Positions 1-7,165 of a stretch of DNA of 53,478 nucleotides are shown piece after piece (the first letter of the stretch is position 1; every line of letters starts with the position of its first letter). The stretch lies in the NCBI GenBank assembly GCA_035633255.1, contig DASQFD010000073.1:1-53478 (forward strand). Reading direction: 5' to 3'. Both the position numbers and the translations under genes were made by a program. The notes below the pieces were generated by a model, which was not told the origin of the DNA, did not search any database, and was given only the letters and a program-made list of their open reading frames with translations. This DNA is from DASQFD01 sp035633255 (GTDB taxonomy: Bacteria > Actinomycetota > Actinomycetes > Actinomycetales > Dermatophilaceae).

Positions 1-136
1 GCGCTCCACAGGTCACCCGGACGCCGCTGACCGACAACCCACAGCCGCGCCCATCGCCAAACACCGAAGCAGAGGGCCACTAACAGCGCGAAGACACCAA
101 ATCAGGCCCACCCGAACCCCGGCTGAAAGATCAGGG
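1..136. other. intergenic stretch at left edge
   Basis: No convincing reading frame, hairpin or promoter is visible here. It lies just downstream of the minus-strand thioredoxin-like gene and is somewhat less GC-rich than its surroundings. It may hold the end of that transcript, but no clear terminator is seen. Confidence 0.4.
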
Positions 137-1180
137 TCAGAACAGGGCGTTCATCAGCGCGGTCCGCCCGCGGCGCACGCGCTCGTCGCCGCTGCCCACG
201 ACCGCGAAGAGGGCCAGCAGGTGGCTCCGAGCCCGGTCGCGCTCCGGCCCGGACGTCGCGCGCACCACGTCGACGAGGCGCGTGAACGCGTCCTCGACGT
301 GCCCGCCGAGGACGTCACAGTCGGCGACCAGCAGCTGGGCCTCGACGTCGTCGGGCCGCTCCGCGGCCGCCGCCCGCGCCGCGACCAGGTCCACCCCCTC
401 GGTGCGCTGCAGCAGCCGCACCTGACCCAGGCCCGCCTCGGCATCGGCGTCCTTGGGGTTCTCGGCCAGCGCCTGCTCGAAGGCCTCGGCGGCGGCCTCC
501 AGGTCGCCCGCCTCGATGGCCTCGAAGGCCGCCTCGTGCAGAGCGGGCAGCTCCGCGTCCTCGTCGGGGTGGCCGAGCTCGACCCGGCCGGTCACGCCGT
601 TCTGCACCGCGGCCTGGACCAGCTGGTCGAGCACCGCCGCCACCTGCTCGGGCGGCTGGACGCCGGGGAAGAGCGGCACCGGCTGGCCCTTGAGCAGCCC
701 GATCGCGGCCGGGATCGTCGGCTGGCCGAAGGCCTGCACCAGCAGCGGCTGGAAGGCCTGCAGCAGCGCCGGGTTGGTCTGCAGGTCGGCCGTGACGACG
801 AGCACCCGCCCCTCGAAGCCGGCGGCCACCCGCGCGACGTCGTCGGCGAAGGTCCGGGTGGCGGGGTGCTGCGAGGACCACAGGACGAGCACCGCCGCGA
901 CCGAGAGGCTGCGGTTGACCACGTCGGGGAACGTGGCGTCGGTCGCCTCCACGACCAGACCCTCCGGTATGCCGTCCCCTCCCGTCGGGACCGACGGTCC
1001 GGCGCCCGGCAGCGTGGCGCCGCTGCCCGGCATACCGGGGATGGAGGAGAGGTCGACGGCACCCCGGGCGCCGGCGGGTGGGCTGGCGGGACCGCCCCCG
1101 GAGGCCGCTCCGGTGCTGGGTCCGCTCGTGGGTCCGCTCGTGGGTCCGCTCATGGGTCCGCTCATGGGTCCGGTCGTCAT
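137..1180 (-). CDS. thioredoxin-fold / TPR protein (CnoX/YbbN-like)
   Basis: The 347-residue protein has three parts. Residues 1 to about 60 are a Gly/Ser/Pro/Thr-rich linker with GPMS/GPTS repeats. A thioredoxin-like domain follows (about 70-190, with the FGQPTIPA cis-proline region and LFPGVQP), and then a TPR-type helical part (about 205-347). The family includes the CnoX/YbbN chaperone-holdases. The place where a CXXC redox pair would sit reads WSSQHPAT, so the protein cannot do classical disulphide exchange; a holdase or scaffold role is an inference. It is the last gene of a minus-strand run with the two membrane-associated genes upstream (28-base gap). Met codons inside the repeats leave some doubt about the exact start. 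Confidence 0.85.
   Translation of the reverse strand: MTTGPMSGPMSGPTSGPTSGPSTGAASGGGPASPPAGARGAVDLSSIPGMPGSGATLPGAGPSVPTGGDGIPEGLVVEATDATFPDVVNRSLSVAAVLVLWSSQHPATRTFADDVARVAAGFEGRVLVVTADLQTNPALLQAFQPLLVQAFGQPTIPAAIGLLKGQPVPLFPGVQPPEQVAAVLDQLVQAAVQNGVTGRVELGHPDEDAELPALHEAAFEAIEAGDLEAAAEAFEQALAENPKDADAEAGLGQVRLLQRTEGVDLVAARAAAAERPDDVEAQLLVADCDVLGGHVEDAFTRLVDVVRATSGPERDRARSHLLALFAVVGSGDERVRRGRTALMNALF
1118..1177. repeat. 12-bp tandem repeat encoding GPMS/GPTS
   Basis: Five consecutive 12-bp units (GGGTCCGCTCGT, twice; GGGTCCGCTCAT, twice; GGGTCCGGTCGT) sit just inside the start of the thioredoxin-like gene. They encode Gly-Pro-Met/Thr-Ser. Copy number probably varies between strains, which would only lengthen a disordered tail. 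Confidence 0.9.
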
Positions 1181-1208
1181 GTCGTCGATTCTTCCGTAGG
1201 GATCGAGG

Positions 1209-2201
1209 TCACCGTGCCACGGCCGCGGCGGGCTGCTCGCCGGCGGCCACGGCGGTCACCGTGCCGTCGCCCAGCGGCACCACGAGCACGACCGGCTGGA
1301 GGGTCGTCAGCGTGATGGACCTCGTCGCGGTGGCACGGCCGGCGAGCCGCACGTAGCTCTCGGGGACGCGCAGCTGCCTGGCCCCGGGGCGGGCGGTGAA
1401 GGTGTCGGTCCGGTCCAGCCGTCCCACGACCAGGGCCCCGCCGTCGGCGAGGCCCAGGGCGAGCGTCCGGTCCTGTCCCACCGCGTGCTCCGCCTTCGCG
1501 GTGGACAGCGCGCCCAGCGACTTCTGCTGCGCGGTGAAGGCGGTCGCCAGGGCGGTCGCGAACGCGTCGTCCGTGGCCACCCCCGGGGTGGTCCGTGGGC
1601 GCGGGCGCTGCAGCGCCGCGGCATACGCCTCGAGGGCGGACCGGGGGGCCATCGCCAGCCCGGCCCGCTCCGTGGGCGCGAGGGCCGGCGCGCCGCCGGC
1701 GACCGGCCCCAGCGCCGGCACCGAGGCCCCGGGCAGGAGCGGCACCGACGCCGCGAGCGTGAACGGCTCCGCGGCACCGGTGGACACCAGCCAGTGCAGG
1801 GTGGGGACCTCGCCGACCGGGTCCGTCGTGGCGGCGAGGATGGTCCGCGGCCAGGCCGGACCCCGGGACACCGCGAGCACGTCCGGCTCCCGAGGGCGCG
1901 AGAGCGAGGGCTGGGGGGGCGGCGGGGCCGTCCGCGCCCGCTCGGCCGCGCGGGCGAGGTCGAGGGCCGTGCCGCTCAGCGCCTCCGTGCGCCCCGCCGC
2001 CGCCTCGTCCAGCACCCGGGTCACGACGTCGGCCGCGGCCGGCTCGGGGAGGGGGGCGCCGGAGACCGTGGCGCTGGGCACGTCACGGACCCCCAGGACC
2101 GCGTCCCCGGCGCCGCAGCCGGCGCCGAGCCCGCAGACCAGCCCGCCGAGCAGCGCCAGGGCGGCTCCCCGGCGACGCCGCGACCGGCGCAGGCCGCTCA
2201 T
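1209..2201 (-). CDS. putative secreted lipoprotein, unknown function
   Basis: The 330-residue protein starts with an Arg-rich stretch, a hydrophobic segment (ALALLGGLVCGLG) and a lipobox-like LGAGC, so it is probably a lipid-anchored exported protein. The rest is Ala/Pro/Leu-rich with predicted beta-rich segments and no motif I recognise. The start codon overlaps the stop of the upstream gene in ATGA (2198-2201), implying translational coupling. It may work with the neighbouring two-segment membrane protein at the cell surface. Function unknown. Confidence 0.75.
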   Translation of the reverse strand: MSGLRRSRRRRGAALALLGGLVCGLGAGCGAGDAVLGVRDVPSATVSGAPLPEPAAADVVTRVLDEAAAGRTEALSGTALDLARAAERARTAPPPPQPSLSRPREPDVLAVSRGPAWPRTILAATTDPVGEVPTLHWLVSTGAAEPFTLAASVPLLPGASVPALGPVAGGAPALAPTERAGLAMAPRSALEAYAAALQRPRPRTTPGVATDDAFATALATAFTAQQKSLGALSTAKAEHAVGQDRTLALGLADGGALVVGRLDRTDTFTARPGARQLRVPESYVRLAGRATATRSITLTTLQPVVLVVPLGDGTVTAVAAGEQPAAAVAR

Positions 2202-2815
2202 CGGCCCTCCCCCGTCCGTGCGGGACGCGCCCGCCACAGCAGGGCGGCGCCGCCGGCCAGCAGGGCCAGCGCGAGCGCGAGCGATCCCCAGGCGAGCGCG
2301 GCCCACCGGCCGTGCTGCCAGCTCACCGTCACCGAGCGCAGCGCGCCCTCCTGCGCGGCGGCGACGACCGCTGCCGGCGGCTCCTGCGGCTGCAGCGTGA
2401 CCGTGACCGAGCGCGACCCGGTCTTCTCCAGGAGCCAGACGTCGGAGCGGTCGAGCCGTGCGGCGTCGACCGTCGCGCCCGAGCCCTCCGTGGCACCCTG
2501 CGCCGTCCAGGCGGTCAGGCTCACGCCGGTGACCCGCTGGTGGGACGCCGCGCCCACCACGGCCGACGCGTCGGACGCCGAGGCGACCCCCAGCCAGGCC
2601 GCACCCCGCTCGGCGGTCGCGGTGACGCTGACGGGGGCGTCCACCCGGGCCAGGAGCGACGGGCCGACCACGACCGGGGCGTCGGGCGAGGCGAGGCGGA
2701 AGGTCGCCGTCCCGTCGCCGCCCAGGCGGGCGGCATACGTGGCGGCGACGACGCCGAGCAGGAGACCGACGGCGGCCAGCACGGCACCGGCGGCCCGCAG
2801 GGCGGCAATGGGCAT
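2198..2815 (-). CDS. membrane protein with two transmembrane segments, unknown function
   Basis: About 205 residues. A hydrophobic helix lies near the N terminus (AAGAVLAAVGLLLGVVAAT), then an extracellular-type domain of about 130 residues, then a C-terminal helix (LAWGSLALALALLAGGAALLW) and a short basic tail. The ATG at 2815 is preferred because AGGAC sits six bases before it; a GTG at 2827 is in frame. It overlaps the next gene by four bases (ATGA). No family recognised; an envelope role with the adjacent lipoprotein is an inference from coupling only. Confidence 0.7.
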   Translation of the reverse strand: MPIAALRAAGAVLAAVGLLLGVVAATYAARLGGDGTATFRLASPDAPVVVGPSLLARVDAPVSVTATAERGAAWLGVASASDASAVVGAASHQRVTGVSLTAWTAQGATEGSGATVDAARLDRSDVWLLEKTGSRSVTVTLQPQEPPAAVVAAAQEGALRSVTVSWQHGRWAALAWGSLALALALLAGGAALLWRARPARTGEGR

Positions 2816-2921
2816 CGGGGTCCTCACGAGGAAGTCGGGGGCGGCGCGCGCGTCGGCCCGCTCGTACGGCTCCCTCCACCATGACCGACACCCACGGCCG
2901 CGGCCAAATCCGGGGGCCTCG

Positions 2922-3467
2922 TCAGCGGCCGCCCGGGGCGTCCTCGGTGGGGGCGTCGTCGAAGTCGCCGGCCGCCACCCTGACCGCTCGCAGGAGGCCG
3001 AACAGCACCGCGTGCTCCTGCTCGTCGAGCGCGGCCAGTCCGAAGTCCGCCGCCTCCAGGTCGGCGGTCACCGCCTCCATGGCGGACCGACCCGCGTCCG
3101 TGATCTCCACGAGGGTGACGCGGCGGTCGGCCTCGTCGGCCACCCGCAGCACGTGCCCCTGCGCGGCGAGCCGCTGCACGATGTTGGTCGCGCTCGTCGG
3201 GTGCACCATGAGCCGCTCCCCGATCCGCGACATCGACAGCCGCCCCCGGCGGCTGAAGGCGAGCAGGACCAGCGCCTCGTACCGCGCGAAGGTCAGGCCG
3301 TGCCGGGCGGCGACGGCGTCGAACCGGCTCAGCAGGAGCTGCTGCACGCGCATCAGCGAGGTGGCGGTCGCCATGGACTGCGCCCGCGAGCCCTCGCCCC
3401 ACCGCGCGTGCCACAGGTCGGCGGCACGCGCGATCGGGTCGAAGGGCAGGCGGGCGTCCCGGGGCAC
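2922..3467 (-). CDS. MarR-family transcriptional regulator
   Basis: A 181-residue protein with the winged-helix core of MarR regulators. The recognition-helix region is GERLMVHPTSATNIVQRLAAQGHV, written here only to mark residues of about 85-110, followed by the wing VLRVADEADRRVTLVEITDAG (about 110-132). Flanking helices would form the dimer interface. The GTG start lies six bases after a TAGCGT hexamer, so the transcript is probably leaderless. The ligand and targets cannot be read from the sequence. Its position near the acyl-CoA genes makes a role in that metabolism possible, but it is not in an operon with them. Confidence 0.9.
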   Translation of the reverse strand: MPRDARLPFDPIARAADLWHARWGEGSRAQSMATATSLMRVQQLLLSRFDAVAARHGLTFARYEALVLLAFSRRGRLSMSRIGERLMVHPTSATNIVQRLAAQGHVLRVADEADRRVTLVEITDAGRSAMEAVTADLEAADFGLAALDEQEHAVLFGLLRAVRVAAGDFDDAPTEDAPGGR

Positions 3468-3473
3468 AGCCGC

Positions 3474-3479
3474 ACGCTA
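3474..3479 (-). promoter_or_regulatory. -10 hexamer of the MarR gene (leaderless)
   Basis: TAGCGT on the minus strand, six bases before the GTG start. No clear -35 is needed or seen. Confidence 0.45.
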
Positions 3480-3524
3480 GTGCAGCCCACGTCCCCCGGC
3501 AGGCGCGTCGGTCCCCGAGAGCCG

Positions 3525-3830
3525 TCAGGGGTGGCGGCGGAGCGCCTCCTCGAGCCGGTCGAGCTTGCCGGTCAGCTCCCCCGTCCGACCCGGCCGCACG
3601 TCGGCCTTGAGCACGAGGGAGACACGCGGTGAGCGCTCCGCGAGGACGTCGACGCAGCGCTTGACCACCGCCAGGCACTCGTCCCACTCGCCCTCGACCG
3701 TGGTGAACATCGCGTCCGTGCGGTGCGGCAGCCCGCTCTCGCGGACGACGCGGACCGCCGCGGCGACGGCGTCGGCGACCCCGCCCGCGTCGTCGGAGCC
3801 GGACGGGGCGACGGAGAAGGCGACCAACAC
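3525..3830 (-). CDS. MTH1187/YkoF-type thiamine-binding family protein
   Basis: A 101-residue protein matching the small MTH1187 family, with the characteristic VAFSVAP opening, RVVRESGLP, and the TDAMFTTVEGEWDE block in the middle. Members form ferredoxin-like folds that assemble into oligomers; some are reported to bind thiamine-type ligands, but the cellular role is unsettled. The GTG at 3830 is chosen because the next upstream codons are not starts and TAACGT lies seven bases before it, which fits a leaderless mRNA. It stands alone between the MarR gene and a topoisomerase remnant. Confidence 0.8.
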   Translation of the reverse strand: MLVAFSVAPSGSDDAGGVADAVAAAVRVVRESGLPHRTDAMFTTVEGEWDECLAVVKRCVDVLAERSPRVSLVLKADVRPGRTGELTGKLDRLEEALRRHP

Positions 3831-3837
3831 GGAGAGG

Positions 3838-3843
3838 ACGTTA
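3838..3843 (-). promoter_or_regulatory. -10 hexamer of the MTH1187-family gene
   Basis: TAACGT on the minus strand, seven bases before the GTG start at 3830. This supports that start and a leaderless transcript. Confidence 0.4.
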
Positions 3844-3893
3844 CCGCCGCGGCGCGGGTTGTCGTCCCGGCATGGTCCGGCTGCGCACCGTCT

Positions 3894-4211
3894 CGCCCCC
3901 CTCCCGCGGGTGGACGCGGCGCCGCCTCGACGGTCGACGGCTACCTCGCCGAGCTGCTCGGCGGCGAGCGGGCCGATCGCGGCGACACGGCCCGGGGCCG
4001 CAGGCTCGCCGTCAAGGCGGCCATCGAGGAGGTCGCCTCGTACCTCGGGAACACCCCCACCGTGGCCCGCGCCTCCCACGTCGACCCGCGGGTCCTCGAC
4101 CACGATGAGAACGGCACCACGATCGACCTCACCCACGACCGGGTCCGCTCGCCGGACCGGCGCCAGGCCGAGCTCGAGCGTGCCGTCCTCCGCCTGCTCG
4201 CCTCGTCCTGA
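3894..4211 (+). pseudogene. remnant of poxvirus-type DNA topoisomerase IB (C-terminal piece)
   Basis: In one plus-strand frame the last ~75 codons resemble the C terminus of bacterial topoisomerase IB: AVKAAIEEVASYLGNTPTVA, then RASHVDPRVLD. Functional relatives have a catalytic Tyr in the RASY-x-DPR context; here the codon reads His. No start codon or N-terminal and catalytic core domains are present upstream, where the MTH1187-family gene and its promoter already occupy the DNA. I read this as a decayed, truncated gene. The left border is uncertain. Confidence 0.65.
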
Positions 4212-4238
4212 CGTGCGTCGGTATGCCGGCTGGGCACC

Positions 4239-5204
4239 TCAGGTGAGCGCGGCCACCACGGCGTCGGCGGCGGCATACGGGTCCAGCACCCCGTCGACCA
4301 CGGCGCCGGCCAGCCGGGGCACGTCCCCGCCGGCCCCGGCCGACGCCATCCGGGAGCGCAGCTGGCGCAGCGCGAGCGCCTCGACCTCCGCGGTCGCGCG
4401 GCGCACCCGGCGCTCGCGCAGGACCCCGTGCTCCTGCATCCAGGCCAGGTGCCGGTCGAGGGCGTCGAGCAGCTCGGGGACCCCCGCACCGGTCGCGGCG
4501 ACGAGCCGGAGCACCGGCCGGCGCCAGGTGCCCGGCGCCCGCCCGTGCCCGGCCAGGGCGGTCATGTGCGTGAGGTCGCGCACGGTCGCGTCGGCGCCGT
4601 CGCGGTCGGCCTTGTTGACCGCGAGCACGTCCCCGATCTCGAGGATGCCGGCCTTGGCGGCCTGCACACCGTCCCCCATCCCGGGCGCGAGGAGCACCAC
4701 GGTGGAGTCGGCGAGGGCCGCGACCTCCACCTCGGACTGGCCGACGCCGACCGTCTCGACGAGCACCACGTCGCACCCCGCCGCGTCGAGCACCCGCAGC
4801 GCCTGCGGGGTGGCCCAGCTCAGCCCGCCCAGGTGGCCCCGGGAGGCCAGGGAGCGGATGTAGACCCCGGGGTCGGTGGCGTGCTCCGACATCCGGATGC
4901 GGTCACCGAGCAGCGCCCCGCCGCTGAACGGCGAGGACGGGTCGACGGCCAGGACGCCGACGGTCGCCCCGCGCGCGCGCACGGCGCCGACCAGCGCGCT
5001 CGTCGTCGTGGACTTGCCGACACCCGGCGACCCGGTGATCCCCACGACGTGGGCGTGCCCGGTGTGCGGCGCCAGGGCCGCCATCACCTCGCGGAGCGCC
5101 GGGTGCCCGTCCTCGACCAGGGAGACCAGGCGGGCGACCGCACGCGGACGCCCCGCCCTCGCCTGCTCGACGAGGACGGGGACGTCGACGGTGCGCCGGC
5201 CTAT
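4239..5204 (-). CDS. meaB: MeaB/ArgK-type G3E GTPase, chaperone of a B12-dependent acyl-CoA mutase
   Basis: The protein carries the P-loop GSPGVGKS (residues 58-65 counted from the proposed start), the Mg-binding DPSSPFSGGALLGDR region, ETVGVGQSE and the NKAD base-recognition motif. MeaB proteins guard and reactivate adenosylcobalamin-dependent mutases such as the MeaA-type mutase at 19158-21257. The conserved N-terminal helix (VDVPVLVEQARAGRPRAVAR) is in frame directly after the thiolase stop, but no ATG, GTG or TTG precedes it: the only AUN codon is ATA at 5202-5204. The first normal start is GTG at 5085-5087, which would remove 39 residues. I give the homology-based extent; translation may begin at ATA, at the later GTG, or through read-through of the thiolase TGA. 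Confidence 0.85.
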   Translation of the reverse strand: MGRRTVDVPVLVEQARAGRPRAVARLVSLVEDGHPALREVMAALAPHTGHAHVVGITGSPGVGKSTTTSALVGAVRARGATVGVLAVDPSSPFSGGALLGDRIRMSEHATDPGVYIRSLASRGHLGGLSWATPQALRVLDAAGCDVVLVETVGVGQSEVEVAALADSTVVLLAPGMGDGVQAAKAGILEIGDVLAVNKADRDGADATVRDLTHMTALAGHGRAPGTWRRPVLRLVAATGAGVPELLDALDRHLAWMQEHGVLRERRVRRATAEVEALALRQLRSRMASAGAGGDVPRLAGAVVDGVLDPYAAADAVVAALT

Positions 5205-5207
5205 CGG

Positions 5208-6410
5208 TCAGCCGTTCTCGGCGGGCACCCGCAGGATCAGCGCGTCGCCCTGGCCCCCGCCGCCGCACAGGGCCGCGGCGCCCACGCCGCCACCCCGGCG
5301 GCGCAGCTCGTGCGCGACGTCGAGGACGATGCGCGCACCCGACATGCCGAGGGGGTGGCCCATGGCGATGGCCCCGCCGTTGGGGTTGACCATCTCCGGG
5401 TCGAGCCCGAGGTCCTTGGTCGAGGCGAGGCCGACGGCCGCGAACGCCTCGTTGAACTCGACCACCCTGAACTCGCTCGGCTCGATGCCCTCCTTGGCGC
5501 ACGCGGCGCGGACCGCGGCCGAGGGCTGGGTCTGGAGGGTGGAGTCGGGCCCGGCCACGACGCCGTGGGCGCCGATCTCGGCGAGCCACTCGAGCCCGAG
5601 CTCCTCGGCCCGGGACTTCTTCATCACGACCACGGCACAGGCGCCGTCGGAGATCTGCGAGGCCGACCCCGCGGTGATGGTGCCGTCCTTGGCGAACGCC
5701 GGGCGGAGCCGGCCGAGGCTCTCCGCGGTGGTGTCGCCGCGCACGCCCTCGTCGTACTTGAACTCGACCGGGTCGCCCTTGCGCTGCGGGATGGAGATGG
5801 CGACCACCTGGTCGTCGAAGCGGCCGTCGGCCCACGCCTTGGCGGCCAGCTGGTGGCTGCGGGCGGCGAAGGCGTCCATCTCCTCGCGGGTGAACTCGAT
5901 GTCGCCGGTGTTGGCCGCCTCGGTCAGCGCGCCCATCGCCTGGTCGGTGAACACGTCGTGCAGGCCGTCGCGGGCCATGGAGTCGCGCACGGTCACGTCG
6001 CCGTACTTGTAGCCGTCGCGGCTGCCCAGCAGCAGGTGCGGGGCGTTGGTCATCGACTCCTGGCCGCCGGCGACCACGATCTCGAACTCACCGACGCGGA
6101 TGAGCTGGTCGGCGAGCGCGATCGCGTCCATGCCGGACAGGCAGACCTTGTTCACCGTCAGGGCCGGGACGCTGAGCGGGATGCCGGCCTTGGTGGCCGC
6201 CTGGCGGGCGGGGATCTGGCCCTCACCGGCGGTGAGCACCTGGCCCATGATGACGTAGTCGACGTCCTCCGGGGCGACGTGCGCCTTCTCGAGGGCGCCG
6301 CGGATGGCGAAGCCGCCGAGGTCGGAGCCGGAGAAGCCCTTCAGGGAGCCGCTCATCCGCCCCATCGGGGTCCGTGCGCCGGCGACGATGACTGTGGGGT
6401 CGGTGCTCAT
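5208..6410 (-). CDS. acetyl-CoA C-acetyltransferase (thiolase)
   Basis: A 400-residue biosynthetic-type thiolase that condenses two acetyl-CoA to acetoacetyl-CoA. The catalytic residues are visible: nucleophilic Cys90 in NKVCLSGMDA, His352 in GHPLGMSGAR and Cys382 in CGGGGQGD, along with the NEAFA motif. Length is typical. The ATG at 6410 has an AAAGG stretch about six bases upstream. The gene is followed after one codon by the meaB reading frame, so the two are surely co-transcribed. It would supply the first step of the C4 branch that continues with the hydroxybutyryl-CoA dehydrogenase and crotonyl-CoA carboxylase/reductase in this window. Confidence 0.95.
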   Translation of the reverse strand: MSTDPTVIVAGARTPMGRMSGSLKGFSGSDLGGFAIRGALEKAHVAPEDVDYVIMGQVLTAGEGQIPARQAATKAGIPLSVPALTVNKVCLSGMDAIALADQLIRVGEFEIVVAGGQESMTNAPHLLLGSRDGYKYGDVTVRDSMARDGLHDVFTDQAMGALTEAANTGDIEFTREEMDAFAARSHQLAAKAWADGRFDDQVVAISIPQRKGDPVEFKYDEGVRGDTTAESLGRLRPAFAKDGTITAGSASQISDGACAVVVMKKSRAEELGLEWLAEIGAHGVVAGPDSTLQTQPSAAVRAACAKEGIEPSEFRVVEFNEAFAAVGLASTKDLGLDPEMVNPNGGAIAMGHPLGMSGARIVLDVAHELRRRGGGVGAAALCGGGGQGDALILRVPAENG

Positions 6411-6471
6411 GGGTGGGCCTTTCGCACGTCGTTGTCCGTGGGGCCCCGCGGTGCGCCCGCGGAACCGTCCC

Positions 6472-6477
6472 AATCTA
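6472..6477 (-). promoter_or_regulatory. putative -10 of the thiolase-meaB operon
   Basis: TAGATT on the minus strand, about 61 bases before the thiolase ATG. The upstream TTCGGT at an 18-base distance is a weak -35. It lies in the divergent spacer shared with the epimerase gene. Confidence 0.35.
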
Positions 6478-6567
6478 GCGCCGGTCCCCGCTCCGACCGA
6501 AGGGCCGGACGGCGTGGCACCGGCCACAGCCGACCCGGCGGCAGGTGTGCGCCGCGCGGTCCGGTCC

Positions 6568-6573
6568 TAGGCT
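6568..6573 (+). promoter_or_regulatory. -10 of the epimerase gene (leaderless)
   Basis: TAGGCT followed by six bases (GCTGCC) and the ATG at 6580. A nearly identical block precedes the cobalamin adenosyltransferase gene at 21388. Confidence 0.5.
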
Positions 6574-6579
6574 GCTGCC

Positions 6580-7020
6580 ATGAACGAGAGCACGGACGGG
6601 CTGTTCACCGCGATCGACCACGTGGGCGTGGCGGTCCGCGACCTCGACGAGGCGGTCGCGTTCTACCGCGACACCCTCGGCATGACCCTCGCCCACGAGG
6701 AGGTCAACGAGGAGCAGGGCGTGCGCGAGGCGATGATGGCCGTCGGGAGCTCCGGCTCCGCCATCCAGCTCCTCGCCCCGCTCACCCCGGCCTCGACGAT
6801 CGCGAAGTTCCTCGATCGCAGCGGTCCGGGCATCCAGCAGATGGCCTACCGCGTGGCGGACATCGACGCGGTCTGCGCGACGCTGCGCGAGCGCGGGGTC
6901 CGGCTGCTCTACGACGCCCCGAAGCGCGGCACGTCGCACTCCCGGGTCAACTTCATCCACCCGAAGGACGCCGGCGGGATCCTCGTCGAGCTGGTGGAGC
7001 CGGCGGCCGGGGCGCACTGA
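6580..7020 (+). CDS. mce: methylmalonyl-CoA / ethylmalonyl-CoA epimerase
   Basis: A 146-residue vicinal-oxygen-chelate protein. The first metal-ligand motif is IDHVGVAV (His14), and the second half carries GTSHSRVNFIHPKDAGGI and the terminal metal-binding Glu in ILVELVEP, the usual epimerase signature. It interconverts the (2S) and (2R) forms of methylmalonyl-CoA, and homologues also act on ethylmalonyl-CoA. The substrate here could be either. Its place next to crotonyl-CoA carboxylase/reductase, which produces ethylmalonyl-CoA, favours a dual role. It is transcribed away from the thiolase and is probably leaderless. Confidence 0.92.
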   Translation: MNESTDGLFTAIDHVGVAVRDLDEAVAFYRDTLGMTLAHEEVNEEQGVREAMMAVGSSGSAIQLLAPLTPASTIAKFLDRSGPGIQQMAYRVADIDAVCATLRERGVRLLYDAPKRGTSHSRVNFIHPKDAGGILVELVEPAAGAH

Positions 7021-7099
7021 CCGCGGCCCCTTCCCGCGGGTGACCCAGATCACCCGGTGAGCGCTCTCTCAGCCGGTGACGCCCGGCCCGCGCCCCCGC

Positions 7100-7105
7100 T
7101 AGGTT
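7100..7105 (+). promoter_or_regulatory. putative -10 of ccr
   Basis: TAGGTT, followed by a leader of about 55 bases that contains a GAGGAGAG ribosome-binding site before the ATG at 7166. Confidence 0.35.
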
Positions 7106-7165
7106 CGCGAGCGTGGCGGCGTGGACCGCCGCTTCCCCCCCGCGACCGAGGAGAGCGTCGTCCCC

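Noticed and set aside
1118..1177. Regular short repeats that could suggest a CRISPR array
   Set aside because: Units are 12 bp without spacers and encode an in-frame peptide repeat. The same holds for the Rho Gln/Gly repeat at 40611-40728.
1209..2891. A single 560-codon minus-strand frame
   Set aside because: Its first part is an out-of-frame reading of the two-helix membrane gene; only the part from 2201 downward has a signal peptide and lipobox.
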